64,000 bases of DNA from Paenibacillus sp. JQZ6Y-1 (GTDB lineage: Bacteria; Bacillota; Bacilli; Paenibacillales; Paenibacillaceae). Position numbers and translations under genes: made by a program. A model generated the notes under the pieces. The model searched no databases and was not told the origin of the DNA. It saw only the letters and a program-made list of their open reading frames with translations. The stretch spans positions 1 to 64,000 of the forward strand of contig NZ_JBFDUZ010000005.1 in NCBI RefSeq assembly GCF_040719145.1, read 5' to 3'. This document shows positions 29,111-37,999 of this stretch, one piece after another. The number at the start of each line of letters is the position of its first letter. Positions within the stretch are counted from its first letter, which is position 1.

Positions 29111-30307
29111 TTATGGTAGCGTGGCTTCCGCTTGCTCATGATTGTACACGGCAACTTGATTTTTGCCAGCGCGCTTGGCATTGTACAGCGCATGGTCGCT
29201 CAGCTCGTATAACGTATTCAGTTGAATATGACGCTGTGCTGGTACTGTGACTACGCCAAGACTGATCGTATACGGTACAGGCAGCACATCTGAGTTGCTC
29301 TCCGCTACGGCGATACGCAGCTGCTCGGCAATACAGCCTGCCTGTTGCTCATTCGTATCCGGCAGCAAAATAGCAAATTCATCTCCACCGTATCGCCCAA
29401 AAATATAACGTTCCCCCGCCAATTCCAGCAGCCGTTCCTTCAGCCGATCGGTCATATCCCGCAGCACCCGATCTCCAGTAAAATGACCATACGTATCGTT
29501 AATGATCTTATACGAATCAATATCGAATAAAATAAACGAAACCTGCCCCTCACGCGCTGCCACTCGATGAATAAAATTCCGACTCTCTACCATAAATGTA
29601 CGCCGATTGAAGACACCGGTCATCTCGTCATAGCTGGCAATACGCAGCAGCTCCGCATCTGCCTGTTCCTTGAATAGCAGCACATAACCGGTATTGCCCA
29701 GAATCATAATCAGATATAGCGCGATAAACGAGAAGTTCTGATACAGCCCCACCGTAAATAACCCCACTTGACTGCCCAGCTCCATCGCAGAAGCAGCGCG
29801 AAAGAGTAGACTGAGTGACACGACACCATACAAGATACCCATCAGCCGTCGCAGTGTCGAAGCGGTATGATCGGTTGTCATATGGTACACGGGATACACC
29901 AGAAACAGTGCCGTCGCAATCGACGCGTATACAATCCGCATTCCCTCGGTTACGTCCAAAGCATAAATCGTTACAAAGCCCGCAATACAGAGTAGCGTGC
30001 CGATCATATACAGCTTTTTGATTCGCTTGGAAAATACCTTTTGCATAATGAGCAGCGCACTTGTTTCCAGCCCCGCTCCGATAAACAGGAGCGTATTCGC
30101 CAGTACAATCGAGAATAGTTCTGGAATTAAGCCACGAAAAACAAGCATACCCCAGGCAAGCGCTTGGATCAGCTTTGCCATAAAAAATGCGTTGGCTGAA
30201 CGATCTGGCGCGTTTTGCCTGCGATATGCGCTTATTAAAATGACTGTAAAAATATGACCAAATACCAGCGAGATGAAGATCGTCTTCATGTCCAGGTTAA
30301 AGCTCAT
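29111..30307 (-). CDS. Membrane-bound diguanylate cyclase (GGDEF)
   Basis: 398 residues. Six or seven membrane helices (~8-28, 44-64, 66-88, 100-118, 124-142, 155-172, 190-212) precede a GGDEF domain (~225-390). Metal-binding FDIDSYKIINDTYGH lies at 261-275 and the active-site motif GGDEF at 307-311, so it should be active in making c-di-GMP from two GTP. The RxxD product-inhibition site expected five residues before GGDEF is absent. Start ATG 30307 with GGGAGA at ~7 nt. It may sense a membrane-linked signal. Confidence 0.92.
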   Translation of the reverse strand: MSFNLDMKTIFISLVFGHIFTVILISAYRRQNAPDRSANAFFMAKLIQALAWGMLVFRGLIPELFSIVLANTLLFIGAGLETSALLIMQKVFSKRIKKLYMIGTLLCIAGFVTIYALDVTEGMRIVYASIATALFLVYPVYHMTTDHTASTLRRLMGILYGVVSLSLLFRAASAMELGSQVGLFTVGLYQNFSFIALYLIMILGNTGYVLLFKEQADAELLRIASYDEMTGVFNRRTFMVESRNFIHRVAAREGQVSFILFDIDSYKIINDTYGHFTGDRVLRDMTDRLKERLLELAGERYIFGRYGGDEFAILLPDTNEQQAGCIAEQLRIAVAESNSDVLPVPYTISLGVVTVPAQRHIQLNTLYELSDHALYNAKRAGKNQVAVYNHEQAEATLP

Positions 30308-30437
30308 GGCGTATCTCCCAACCGCAAATGTCATGCGGCAATCCATACTTGCCAGCCTAGATGGATGACTGTGGACTCAGTATACCACCTTTATCAACGG
30401 GGGAGCGCATCATTTCTGCGAAACCGCGGTGAAAATT

Positions 30438-32018
30438 TTAACGGTTATACTCGCGACTCTGAAATTGAGCTAGCGCACTATACTGCTGCTCCAGACTGCG
30501 GAAGATAGATACATAGATCGGTAGCAATTGATGATACACATGCGTATGCTCCGGCTTCGGCGTATGAGCATGCGTCGAGCCGATCATATCGTTCACAATA
30601 TCCAGCGAGTCGATACGTCCTGTTCCATACAATCCCAGCACTACCGCACCAAGGCAGGAGCTTTCGATACTTTCCGGTACCACCACATCCTGATCAAAAA
30701 TATCCGCCATCATCTGACGCCATAGCGGGGAACGGGCAAACCCACCCGTTGCATGAATCTTCGCCGGATGACCAATCTGCTCCTTCATCGCCAGCATGAC
30801 CGTATACAGGTTGAAAATAACGCCTTCCAGCACCGAGCGAATCATATGCTCCTTGCGATGCTTCATCGTCAGCCCGATAAAGGAGCCTCGTGCATCTGGA
30901 TTCCATAGGGGCGCACGCTCACCGGTCAGATAGGGGTGGAACAGCAGCCCTTCGCTGCCTGCTGGCACTTGTTCAGCAATGCGGGTCAATACATCATACG
31001 AGTCGATCCCAAGCCGCTTCGCCGTCTCTACCTCAGATGCGGCAAATTCGTCACGTACCCAGCGGAACAGCATACCGCCGTTGTTCACCGGACCACCAAT
31101 CACCCATTTATCCTCGGTTAGTGCATAACAGAAGATGCGTCCTTTCTGATCGGTCAGCGGCTTGTCTACCACCGTACGAATTGCACCGCTAGTACCAATT
31201 GTCACTGCTACAACACCGGGATCAATAGCGCCTACACCCAGATTGGACAGTACTCCATCACTTGCGCCTACGATAAAGGGAGTGGATATCGCTAGATTCA
31301 TCGCCAATGCTGCTTCGGCATGCAATCCTTCAACAGCGTGCGTGGTTGGGACAAGCGTCGATAGGCGCTCTGGCGTTACACCTGCTAGTTTCAGTGCTTC
31401 GGCATCCCAATCCAGCTGCTGCAAATTCAGCAATCCGGTACACGAAGCGATGGAATGATCAATCACATACGTACCGAATAGACGGAAAAATACATATTCC
31501 TTGATCGAGATGAATTTGTGCGCGGCATTGAAAATATCCTGCTGCTCCTCCTGCATCCACATCAGCTTGGATAGTGGCGACATCGGATGAATCGGCGTAC
31601 CCGTACGCAGGTAAATCTCGTGTCCGTTGTATTCTTCTTTTAATCGGCGCGCATAGTCTGCGCTGCGGTTGTCCGCCCATGTGATGCAGTTCGTCAGCGG
31701 CATGCCTTGTTCATCCACTGCGATCAGACTGTGCATCGCTGAGCTGAACGAGACGAACAGAATCTGCTCTGGTGACGTACCGCTCTGTGTCATCACGTTC
31801 GCAATCGTATCCATAACCGCTCGCAAAATCTGATCCGGGTCCTGCTCTGCTGTCGATGGGGTTGGCGTATGCAGCGGATAGCCGATATTCGCCGATGTGA
31901 TTACTGTTCCATTTTCCTCAAATAGTACAGACTTGGTGCTTGTCGTGCCGATGTCGACACCAATCATCCGCATACCAGTAGGTTGTTGACTTGATTTCAA
32001 TGTCTCTGTTGTTTTCAT
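30438..32018 (-). CDS. gntK: Gluconokinase (FGGY family)
   Basis: 526 residues. The ATPase-fold phosphate motif GVDIGTTSTKSVLF is at ~19-32; SFSSAMHSLIAVD, TWADNRS and the C-terminal ATGGFARSPLWRQMMADIF mark the FGGY kinase family. Adjacent gntP and gntR assign it to gluconate: it phosphorylates gluconate to 6-phosphogluconate for the pentose phosphate pathway. ATG 32018 has GAAGGAG at 10 nt. It is separated from gntP by a ~200-bp gap containing a terminator-like hairpin, so read-through from the gntP promoter may be partial. No gntZ follows. Confidence 0.92.
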   Translation of the reverse strand: MKTTETLKSSQQPTGMRMIGVDIGTTSTKSVLFEENGTVITSANIGYPLHTPTPSTAEQDPDQILRAVMDTIANVMTQSGTSPEQILFVSFSSAMHSLIAVDEQGMPLTNCITWADNRSADYARRLKEEYNGHEIYLRTGTPIHPMSPLSKLMWMQEEQQDIFNAAHKFISIKEYVFFRLFGTYVIDHSIASCTGLLNLQQLDWDAEALKLAGVTPERLSTLVPTTHAVEGLHAEAALAMNLAISTPFIVGASDGVLSNLGVGAIDPGVVAVTIGTSGAIRTVVDKPLTDQKGRIFCYALTEDKWVIGGPVNNGGMLFRWVRDEFAASEVETAKRLGIDSYDVLTRIAEQVPAGSEGLLFHPYLTGERAPLWNPDARGSFIGLTMKHRKEHMIRSVLEGVIFNLYTVMLAMKEQIGHPAKIHATGGFARSPLWRQMMADIFDQDVVVPESIESSCLGAVVLGLYGTGRIDSLDIVNDMIGSTHAHTPKPEHTHVYHQLLPIYVSIFRSLEQQYSALAQFQSREYNR

Positions 32019-32075
32019 ATGATTCAGTCTCCTTCTCTCCACTTCTGGATGTATCTCTCTCTATCATTGCAATAT

Positions 32076-32113
32076 AAAATAAAACAGAACGGAGTCATGT
32101 ATCCTCCGCCCTG
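32076..32113 (-). terminator. Terminator-like hairpin between gntP and gntK
   Basis: On the reverse strand CAGGGCGGAG pairs with CTCCGTTCTG (10 bp, two G-T) around a 9-nt loop and is followed by TTTTATTTTATATT. It lies 104 bp after the gntP stop and could reduce transcription into gntK. Confidence 0.65.
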
Positions 32114-32216
32114 CTATATCCATCTACGCTAGCCTGTCCATAGGGGACATTGCATCGGCGACGAAGTTATATGCACACTTGTTACGTATTCTTCATCGAT
32201 GCAAGATGCCTTTGCT

Positions 32217-33578
32217 TTATACAAATACACTCAAAATCATAATAAATGCTAGTCCAACCACTGACAGGATCGTTTCCATCGCTGTCCACGACTTCAGCGT
32301 TTGTCCCACGGTCATACCGAAGAACTCCTTGATCATCCAGAAGCCTGCATCGTTAACGTGCGACAGAATCAATGATCCTGCACCTGTTGCGAGTACAACC
32401 AGCTCCACATTGACACCCGTGCTCACCGCTAGAACTGGTGCGACGATCCCTGCTGCCGTCGTCATCGCTACCGTTGCCGAACCAGTAGCTACCCGAATCA
32501 GCGCAGCGACGAGCCAAGCGAACAGGATCACATTGATATGACTGTTGCTGGCAATATCAGCAATCGCTTTACCTACACCGCTATCAATCAGTACTTGCTT
32601 GAATGCGCCGCCACCACCGATGATCAGAATGATACCAGCGGTAGGCGCCAGACACTCACTGGTGAATTTGGAAATATCCTCTTTGCTAAATCCACGAGCA
32701 AATCCAAGCGAGAAGAATGCGAATACTGCCGAAATCAGCAGTGCAATAATCTCATGACCGACAAATTCAGCAAAATGCGTAAACCCGTTTACACCCTCAG
32801 GGTCAACGATGCTGGCAATGGAGCCCATCAGCATCAGAATAACGGGCAGCAAAATCGTAAACAGCGTAATACCGAAGCCCGGCAGCTTACGCTCACCGCT
32901 GGATGCGAATTGCTCTGCAAGCTCCTTCGGTGGCTGAACGTCAATGCGGCTACCGATAAATTTACCAAAGATCGGTCCGGCAATAATCGCTGTTGGCAAG
33001 CCGACGATCAGAGAATACAAGATCGTACGTCCCAAATTGGCATTGTACGCTTCAATCGCAATCATAGGCGCCGGATGCGGCGGAACTAGACCGTGCACAG
33101 TGGACAAACCTGCCAGAATCGGAATCCCGATCTTCAGCAGGGACAGCCCCGTTTTGCGTGCAACCAGAAAGACAATCGGAATTAACAGAATCAATCCGAC
33201 TTCAAAAAAGACTGGAATCCCGACGATAAAGCCGACCAGCATCATCGCCCAGTGTACGCGCTTCTGACCAAAGCGGTCGATCAGTGTGGTGGCAATTTGT
33301 TCCGCACCACCGGATTCCGCCATCATTTTACCAAGCATGGTACCTAGACCGATAACAATCGCAATCGTTCCGAGCGTTCCGCCCAACCCACCAGTTACCG
33401 ACTTGATCAATGCCTGCGGCTCCATACCGGCAAGCAAGCCGAGCATCAGTGCGGAGATCATGAGCGTAACGAACGGATTCCATTTGAATTTGGCAATCAA
33501 TACGATCAGAAAGACAATCGCAATCAGTGTCCAGACAAGCAGTGTTGCATTATGACTGAGTCCAAATAATTGATCCAA
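32217..33578 (-). CDS. gntP: Gluconate:H+ symporter GntP
   Basis: 453 residues with 12-14 membrane helices; typical GntP family features include STVHGLVPPHPAP and the C-terminal HVNDAGFWMIKEFFG. It imports gluconate. The frame has an ATG at 33605, but the sequence AAAGGAGG lies between that ATG and an in-frame TTG at 33578 with 8-nt spacing. The TTG gives MDQLFGLSHNATLLVWTLI and a length near the usual ~450 residues, so it is chosen. Upstream lie a GntR operator and a cre-like site. Confidence 0.93.
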   Translation of the reverse strand: MDQLFGLSHNATLLVWTLIAIVFLIVLIAKFKWNPFVTLMISALMLGLLAGMEPQALIKSVTGGLGGTLGTIAIVIGLGTMLGKMMAESGGAEQIATTLIDRFGQKRVHWAMMLVGFIVGIPVFFEVGLILLIPIVFLVARKTGLSLLKIGIPILAGLSTVHGLVPPHPAPMIAIEAYNANLGRTILYSLIVGLPTAIIAGPIFGKFIGSRIDVQPPKELAEQFASSGERKLPGFGITLFTILLPVILMLMGSIASIVDPEGVNGFTHFAEFVGHEIIALLISAVFAFFSLGFARGFSKEDISKFTSECLAPTAGIILIIGGGGAFKQVLIDSGVGKAIADIASNSHINVILFAWLVAALIRVATGSATVAMTTAAGIVAPVLAVSTGVNVELVVLATGAGSLILSHVNDAGFWMIKEFFGMTVGQTLKSWTAMETILSVVGLAFIMILSVFV

Positions 33579-33712
33579 GGGAATAGCCTCCTTTAGGGGA
33601 ATCATAGTTAGCGAACGAATGAATAGCCAATACATCGATAGGATGTATAAGAAATAAAAATGAAAATTTTCAAAGTTATTTTTTGAAAATTTGAAATATT
33701 TTCCGTAAAAAA

Positions 33713-33726
33713 ATAGAGCGCTTACA
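33713..33726 (-). promoter_or_regulatory. cre-like site upstream of gntP
   Basis: On the reverse strand TGTAAGCGCTCTAT matches the CcpA consensus TGWNANCGNTNWCA at 12 of 14 positions. It lies 135 bp before the gntP start and near the GntR operator, fitting glucose repression of gluconate uptake. Confidence 0.5.
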
Positions 33727-33761
33727 AAATTAGTGTAGCATGTCTTTGATTTCCACATTGT

Positions 33762-33777
33762 ATACTTGTCGACAAGT
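33762..33777. promoter_or_regulatory. GntR operator 1 (gntP side)
   Basis: ATACTTGTCGACAAGT is a perfect palindrome that differs from the known B. subtilis gnt operator (ATACTTGTATACAAGTAT, from memory) mainly at the two central bases. It is placed between gntR and gntP, about 185 bp before the gntP start. Confidence 0.82.
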
Positions 33778-33933
33778 TGAGTAATACAAACTGCGACTTT
33801 GCCAACTTAGATGACATATCGGGAAACTCCGATAATAGAACGAGATGCCCTGTCTGCATCCGACACAACATATCATCTTCATGGATGAGTGTCTTGTTGT
33901 GCCGAATAGCGGATTGCCCAGCATGGCATGTGT

Positions 33934-33970
33934 TTACAGGTCTATTACCTGTAAGCGCACATGCTTACAT
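33934..33970 (-). promoter_or_regulatory. Overlapping hairpins after gntR
   Basis: Two inverted repeats share sequence: TTACAGGT/ACCTGTAA (33934-33954) and TGTAAGC/GCTTACA (33950-33970). They cannot form together and neither has a strong T tail. Position between gntR and gntP suggests an attenuator or processing site. Confidence 0.45.
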
Positions 33971-33973
33971 CCT

Positions 33974-34645
33974 TTACGGCAAGGTACGGGTCAGGGTACG
34001 GGTAGAATCGGCAAAATAGTCATTCACTGCGCGGCGGATCACCTCTGGATCGCGGGAACGCAGCCCGTCGAGGATGTTGTAATGCTTATCCGCTACCCAG
34101 TTCATGCGCTCTTCGCCACTTTGAAATCCCTTTTCCGTGGTGATCAGAATCACGGTCATCACAATCTGACGAATGCTGTTCCATAGATGAATCATGCGCT
34201 GGTGCCGAGCCTGCATTACCATCGCCTCATGAAACATAAAGTCCTGATAAGCAAAGTCGACATAATCGCCATGCTTGACTGCCAGCTTCATCTTATCAAT
34301 CGTACGATCCAACTGGGTGATCAGCATATCGTGATCGCCCTCTGCCAGCCGCTGCTGGGCAAAGCTCTCGATCAGATAACGCACATCATACAGTTCTTTG
34401 ACATCCTCCAGATTCAGTCCGAGCACCACCGCGCCCATACGCTCTAGCCGAATTAAACCCTCGTTGGACAATGCTTTGAGTGCATCGCGTACCGGGGAGC
34501 GACTGCTGCCAAAATCGGCGGCAATTCGATTCTCAGAAATGATTTCGCCCGGTTGAATTTGTTCGTTTATAATTTGCAGCCGAAGCTCGCAGGCAATCAC
34601 TTCCCCACGGGAAGCGCCCTGTAGCCAGGCAGTTGGATATTGCAT
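33974..34645 (-). CDS. gntR: Gluconate operon repressor, GntR family
   Basis: 223 residues. An N-terminal GntR-type winged helix (~12-80: SENRIAADFGSSRSPVRDAL, then LERMGAVVLGL) is joined to a helical FCD-type effector domain (~90-215). It is expected to bind the palindromic operators at 33762-33777 and 34943-34959 and to leave DNA when gluconate is bound. ATG 34645 has GAAAGGAA at ~9 nt; the frame extends 22 codons further without a better site. Gene order here is gntR-gntP-gntK, against gntR-gntK-gntP-gntZ in B. subtilis. Confidence 0.9.
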   Translation of the reverse strand: MQYPTAWLQGASRGEVIACELRLQIINEQIQPGEIISENRIAADFGSSRSPVRDALKALSNEGLIRLERMGAVVLGLNLEDVKELYDVRYLIESFAQQRLAEGDHDMLITQLDRTIDKMKLAVKHGDYVDFAYQDFMFHEAMVMQARHQRMIHLWNSIRQIVMTVILITTEKGFQSGEERMNWVADKHYNILDGLRSRDPEVIRRAVNDYFADSTRTLTRTLP

Positions 34646-34942
34646 CGTCAACGTTCCTTTCTGGTATAAAATCGGCGATAAACAGACGCAGTCAAAGCCA
34701 GTACAGATCATTCTACGAATCTGATCATACGGCGTATTCGCTGCTTGCGGATAGGAACCGCTGCCTGCTATGTATTACGATTTTAGCACAAACCGGCAAA
34801 CCGGATATAACGTTTTCGACGAGCGGTATCGCTGGATAATCCGTATCGCCCTCCTTCACAGTTGAATATAAAAGGATATGCGTTACCCGATTGGATCGGA
34901 TATACCAATCGCCGGATAACGAATCGAAAATGATCTTGTTGT

Positions 34943-34959
34943 GTACTTGTATACAACTT
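34943..34959. promoter_or_regulatory. GntR operator 2 (gntR side)
   Basis: GTACTTGTATACAACTT contains the 12-base core ACTTGTATACAA identical to the B. subtilis gnt operator. It lies ~300 bp upstream of the gntR start and supports autoregulation. Confidence 0.78.
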
Positions 34960-35012
34960 CAAAACTTTAATTGTTATCTTACTCCTCTGATTCGCCGATG
35001 TAAAGTTTTTGT

Positions 35013-35026
35013 TGTAAGCGTTTTAT
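35013..35026 (+). promoter_or_regulatory. cre-like site upstream of gntR
   Basis: TGTAAGCGTTTTAT matches 12 of 14 positions of the CcpA consensus, with the same deviation (AT instead of CA at the end) as the site near gntP. The rest of the 34646-35251 gap contains no gene. Confidence 0.45.
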
Positions 35027-35035
35027 AAATTGAGA

Positions 35036-35103
35036 CAAAATACCCTGTTTCGTAGGCATAGACTCTTTATGTGGAATCTATGCTTGGCGCAACAGGGTAT
35101 TCG
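35036..35103 (-). terminator. Long terminator hairpin after the SLH-like protein gene
   Basis: Outer stem AATACCCTGTT/AACAGGGTATT and inner stem GCATAGA/TCTATGC, followed by TTTTG on the reverse strand. It is ~150 bp after the stop at 35252. Confidence 0.75.
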
Positions 35104-35251
35104 ATGTTCATGTGTACGTTTTATGCAGAAGTTTTATATAGCAGTTTTATACATCAATTTCATCAATACGTTTCATACATAGGGTTCATATCCAGACGTC
35201 ATATCAGCGGTAAGCATATACAACTAGCTACACTGACACGTCCGTAAATGA

Positions 35252-36730
35252 TTATTCAGATTCGCCGTTTAAATAACGGAAGAACGGCTGGTCTACCCAG
35301 AAGTCATAGCCGGAGATGTCCGCATCCGGTGCTATCTTACGGAAGCCGTCACGTAGGGTCTGCGCCTGATCCTTGAGCGAGAAGGATTGCGCATAATAAT
35401 GACCGAGTGTGATCTTCGTATTAGAAATGACTGGGTAACCGGACAGCTCGGTTGGTGAATAATACAGCGGTTGCCACCATGAGTTGTAGATTAGCGGTGT
35501 TGTAGTATCACTATTCTTTTTCGCGTAGGTAGAGATGATCTGGTTGAAGCGTTCCTTGTCAGCAATGTTGTTGAATTCAAACTGAATATCATATTCCTTG
35601 GCATAGGCGATATAGTTACCGTTGTCGATCTGGGTCACTTTATAATCTGGCGTTTCTTTTGGTGTTCCCCATTCTTGCAGGTAAATAAATGCTGATGTTT
35701 TCGGCTGGAACTGTACATCGGCATCAATCTGTTCGCTGCGTAGTAGTCCGATTAGCTGTACCGCATGCTTGATGTCATCATGCCCATAGGTGAGGGTTAG
35801 ATTATCAATAAAGTTGGAGTCAAAACGGCTGTCCTTCAAGTTGTAGCCTGTGACCAGATTGCTGCGCAGCGCTTGATCTACGATGGTTCTCAGCTCTGGC
35901 GCTTCGATCAGATCAGCCGTGCGATACGCAGCATACAGCTTTTCATAAATATCGCTATCACTGGCACGACCAATTTCATTTTTGTATTTGCCCAGACTGG
36001 TGAGCGTTTTGCCGAGTAGAATATTGGCAGTATCGCGGTCGATGGCTCCGCCTTTACGTAAAACAGGATACAGATGGGCAGGCAGTAGCCCCGTGTCGAT
36101 TGCCGCTGCTACTTCCTGTGCCGCCTGCCCCTGCAATGTGCTGTCAGTAATGCCAGCTTTGGTCAATGCAGCTTTGATTTTGGTTTGTGGATATGTATAC
36201 GCCAGTTCCTTGAAGCCAGCAGCTTTGACCGCGATAAATACGGCTGCATATGTACTTAGTGCCTGATCAGCATGTACCTCGGTGCTCGATAAAATGCCAT
36301 CGTTGTACAGACTGACTGCGGCAGGATACGCAGCATCATCCGGCTTCAGATCAGTAAAGGTTGGTGTAGCCGCATAGGTGGATGATGTAGCCGTTGCCGG
36401 TACGATTTGCGAAATGGCTTGTAGGAAATCACCACGCTTCACCTGTTGTGGAAGCTGAAGATTATATTTTGCCTGTAAAAATTGAGCGTAATCTGCTGCT
36501 GTCTCGTTGTATGCTGAATTGGTTTCAGAAAGAGGTGGTGCTTGAGGTGTCTTGGTAGTAGTGGGGCTTGCTGTAGATGCTGTAGGTGCTGTCGGTGTCT
36601 TCACTGCGGCAGGTGTCTTCACCGCTGCTGGTGTTGTAACAGGTGCGGCATATGCCGGCAATCCAATCGCGCCAAGCGCTGTCGGTGCAGCAAGCAGGGC
36701 TGCAAGTGTGAAACGGGTCATCTTTTTCAA
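35252..36730 (-). CDS. Secreted protein with SLH-like region
   Basis: 492 residues from a TTG start with GAGGAGG at 7-8 nt, opening KKMTRFTLAALLAA. The signal peptide ends near AYA (~27). A Thr/Pro/Ala linker (~28-75) holds near-repeats of TPAAVK. Residues ~80-190 resemble S-layer homology modules (FTDLKPDDAAYPAAVSLYNDG, then STYAAVFIAVKAAGF), suggesting non-covalent attachment to the cell wall; the remainder (~230-490) is a soluble domain without known motifs. Role unknown. The upstream in-frame Met at 36784 would give an atypical N-terminus. Confidence 0.72.
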   Translation of the reverse strand: MKKMTRFTLAALLAAPTALGAIGLPAYAAPVTTPAAVKTPAAVKTPTAPTASTASPTTTKTPQAPPLSETNSAYNETAADYAQFLQAKYNLQLPQQVKRGDFLQAISQIVPATATSSTYAATPTFTDLKPDDAAYPAAVSLYNDGILSSTEVHADQALSTYAAVFIAVKAAGFKELAYTYPQTKIKAALTKAGITDSTLQGQAAQEVAAAIDTGLLPAHLYPVLRKGGAIDRDTANILLGKTLTSLGKYKNEIGRASDSDIYEKLYAAYRTADLIEAPELRTIVDQALRSNLVTGYNLKDSRFDSNFIDNLTLTYGHDDIKHAVQLIGLLRSEQIDADVQFQPKTSAFIYLQEWGTPKETPDYKVTQIDNGNYIAYAKEYDIQFEFNNIADKERFNQIISTYAKKNSDTTTPLIYNSWWQPLYYSPTELSGYPVISNTKITLGHYYAQSFSLKDQAQTLRDGFRKIAPDADISGYDFWVDQPFFRYLNGESE

Positions 36731-36852
36731 ATGAATGCCTCCTCGAAATATGGAAATCATAAACAATAAAACAGATTCTCCCAATTCATACCATTCCGAT
36801 GTGAATTAAAATATTGGAATGAATTTAGCACGGATAAACGATACCTGTCAAC

Positions 36853-36889
36853 GAAAAAATAAGCCAGCCGAATCATCGACTGACTTGTA
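36853..36889 (-). terminator. Terminator of the membrane-anchored methyltransferase gene
   Basis: On the reverse strand AAGTCAGTCG pairs with CGGCTGGCTT (10 bp, two G-T), 6-nt loop, followed by TATTTTTTCG. Confidence 0.78.
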
Positions 36890-36962
36890 AAAGGTATTCC
36901 TTTCCAAACTAGATAATCTAAGGGATATTAGGATGCAGCAAGCGACATCTCTCCGCTAAATT

Positions 36963-37703
36963 TTACACGACATAGCTGCGATGACCGGCACGATAAATAT
37001 AAATGCGTGTACGATGAATATCCCGGCATGTGATCATATGCTCCGGCTCCCAGCCCGGCAATGCAAAATATACGCTAATGATATACGCGTCCTGTCGGCA
37101 CTGCTCCCGCCATAGCACGCTTAGCCGCTGCATCGCTCCCGGAAATAAATAACAGACGATCAGATCGGTATCCCGATAATCATAGTGATACAGATCGCCG
37201 CGAATGAGTGCAATCCGGCTGCGTCGTAGCCAAGCCAGACCGCGCGAAGCCAGATACGGCACAGGCGAATTCTCAATTCCGGTCACATGCAAAGCGGGAA
37301 AATGGCGTTTCAAGTGCATCGCTAGCGTTCCCCAGCCCGATCCAGCTTCCACTAGCTTGAGCGGAGGGCAATCATCCAGCATAGCTTCCGTTGTTGTATC
37401 TGTCCATGCACCCTGTTGACCCTGCTGGATGGAAGACGCTGTACGCTCTACTCTTGTACCCGCCGATGCTGCTGCCATCCCGTTTACAACGTCTACAGTC
37501 CTTTGCCCAGCTTGCGGCTCCCCATGAACGATACGAATACGCTGAATCGCCTCTCGTACCTCACGCTCCACTTCTCCCAACAGTAAAGGCGATGCTGGCA
37601 GCGGCGGAATACCATTGCGCCAGCTCACATACACAATCGATGTGACCAGCAGCAATGCGATGATTAATCCAACCATTGATAGGAGCATACTCCACCATTC
37701 CAT
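36963..37703 (-). CDS. Membrane-anchored class I methyltransferase-like protein
   Basis: 246 residues. One N-terminal membrane helix (~6-27) is followed by a variable, Gln/Ala/Thr-rich connector (~60-108) and a Rossmann methyltransferase core starting at LKLVEAGSGWGTLAMHLKRH (motif I ~116-125) with VTGIENSPVPYLASR and a DLIVCYLFPGAM stretch. Similar membrane-tethered proteins are annotated as class I SAM methyltransferases; the substrate is unknown, possibly a lipid or membrane protein. Start at 37703 with GGGAGGA at 6-7 nt. Confidence 0.75.
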   Translation of the reverse strand: MEWWSMLLSMVGLIIALLLVTSIVYVSWRNGIPPLPASPLLLGEVEREVREAIQRIRIVHGEPQAGQRTVDVVNGMAAASAGTRVERTASSIQQGQQGAWTDTTTEAMLDDCPPLKLVEAGSGWGTLAMHLKRHFPALHVTGIENSPVPYLASRGLAWLRRSRIALIRGDLYHYDYRDTDLIVCYLFPGAMQRLSVLWREQCRQDAYIISVYFALPGWEPEHMITCRDIHRTRIYIYRAGHRSYVV

Positions 37704-37886
37704 ACGTAATCCTCCCGGCAGCGATAAAGGGTCCGCCAAGGTCATATTCTCGTCATTTGCAACCTTGGCACATCTCTAATATTCTGTTGTGTACGTAACG
37801 ATGCAGTCACTTTTAACAGGAAAATTATAACATATATTTCCATAGAAAATCACCTACATAGACTATGTGAAATAATCTGTACACAG

Positions 37887-37922
37887 TAAAAAGCCCGCTC
37901 TCCGTTACCGGAAAGCGGGCTT
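37887..37922 (-). terminator. Terminator of the sugar ABC transporter operon
   Basis: Stem AAGCCCGCT/AGCGGGCTT around an inner TCCG/CGGA pairing, followed on the reverse strand by TTTTTAC. It lies ~78 bp after the last permease gene. Confidence 0.88.
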
Positions 37923-37999
37923 GTGTAACTGTATGCAAGAGGGGATGCCAACTGCCATGTGATATGCAAATGACTTGTTGAGCATACCGTATTTGTCCA

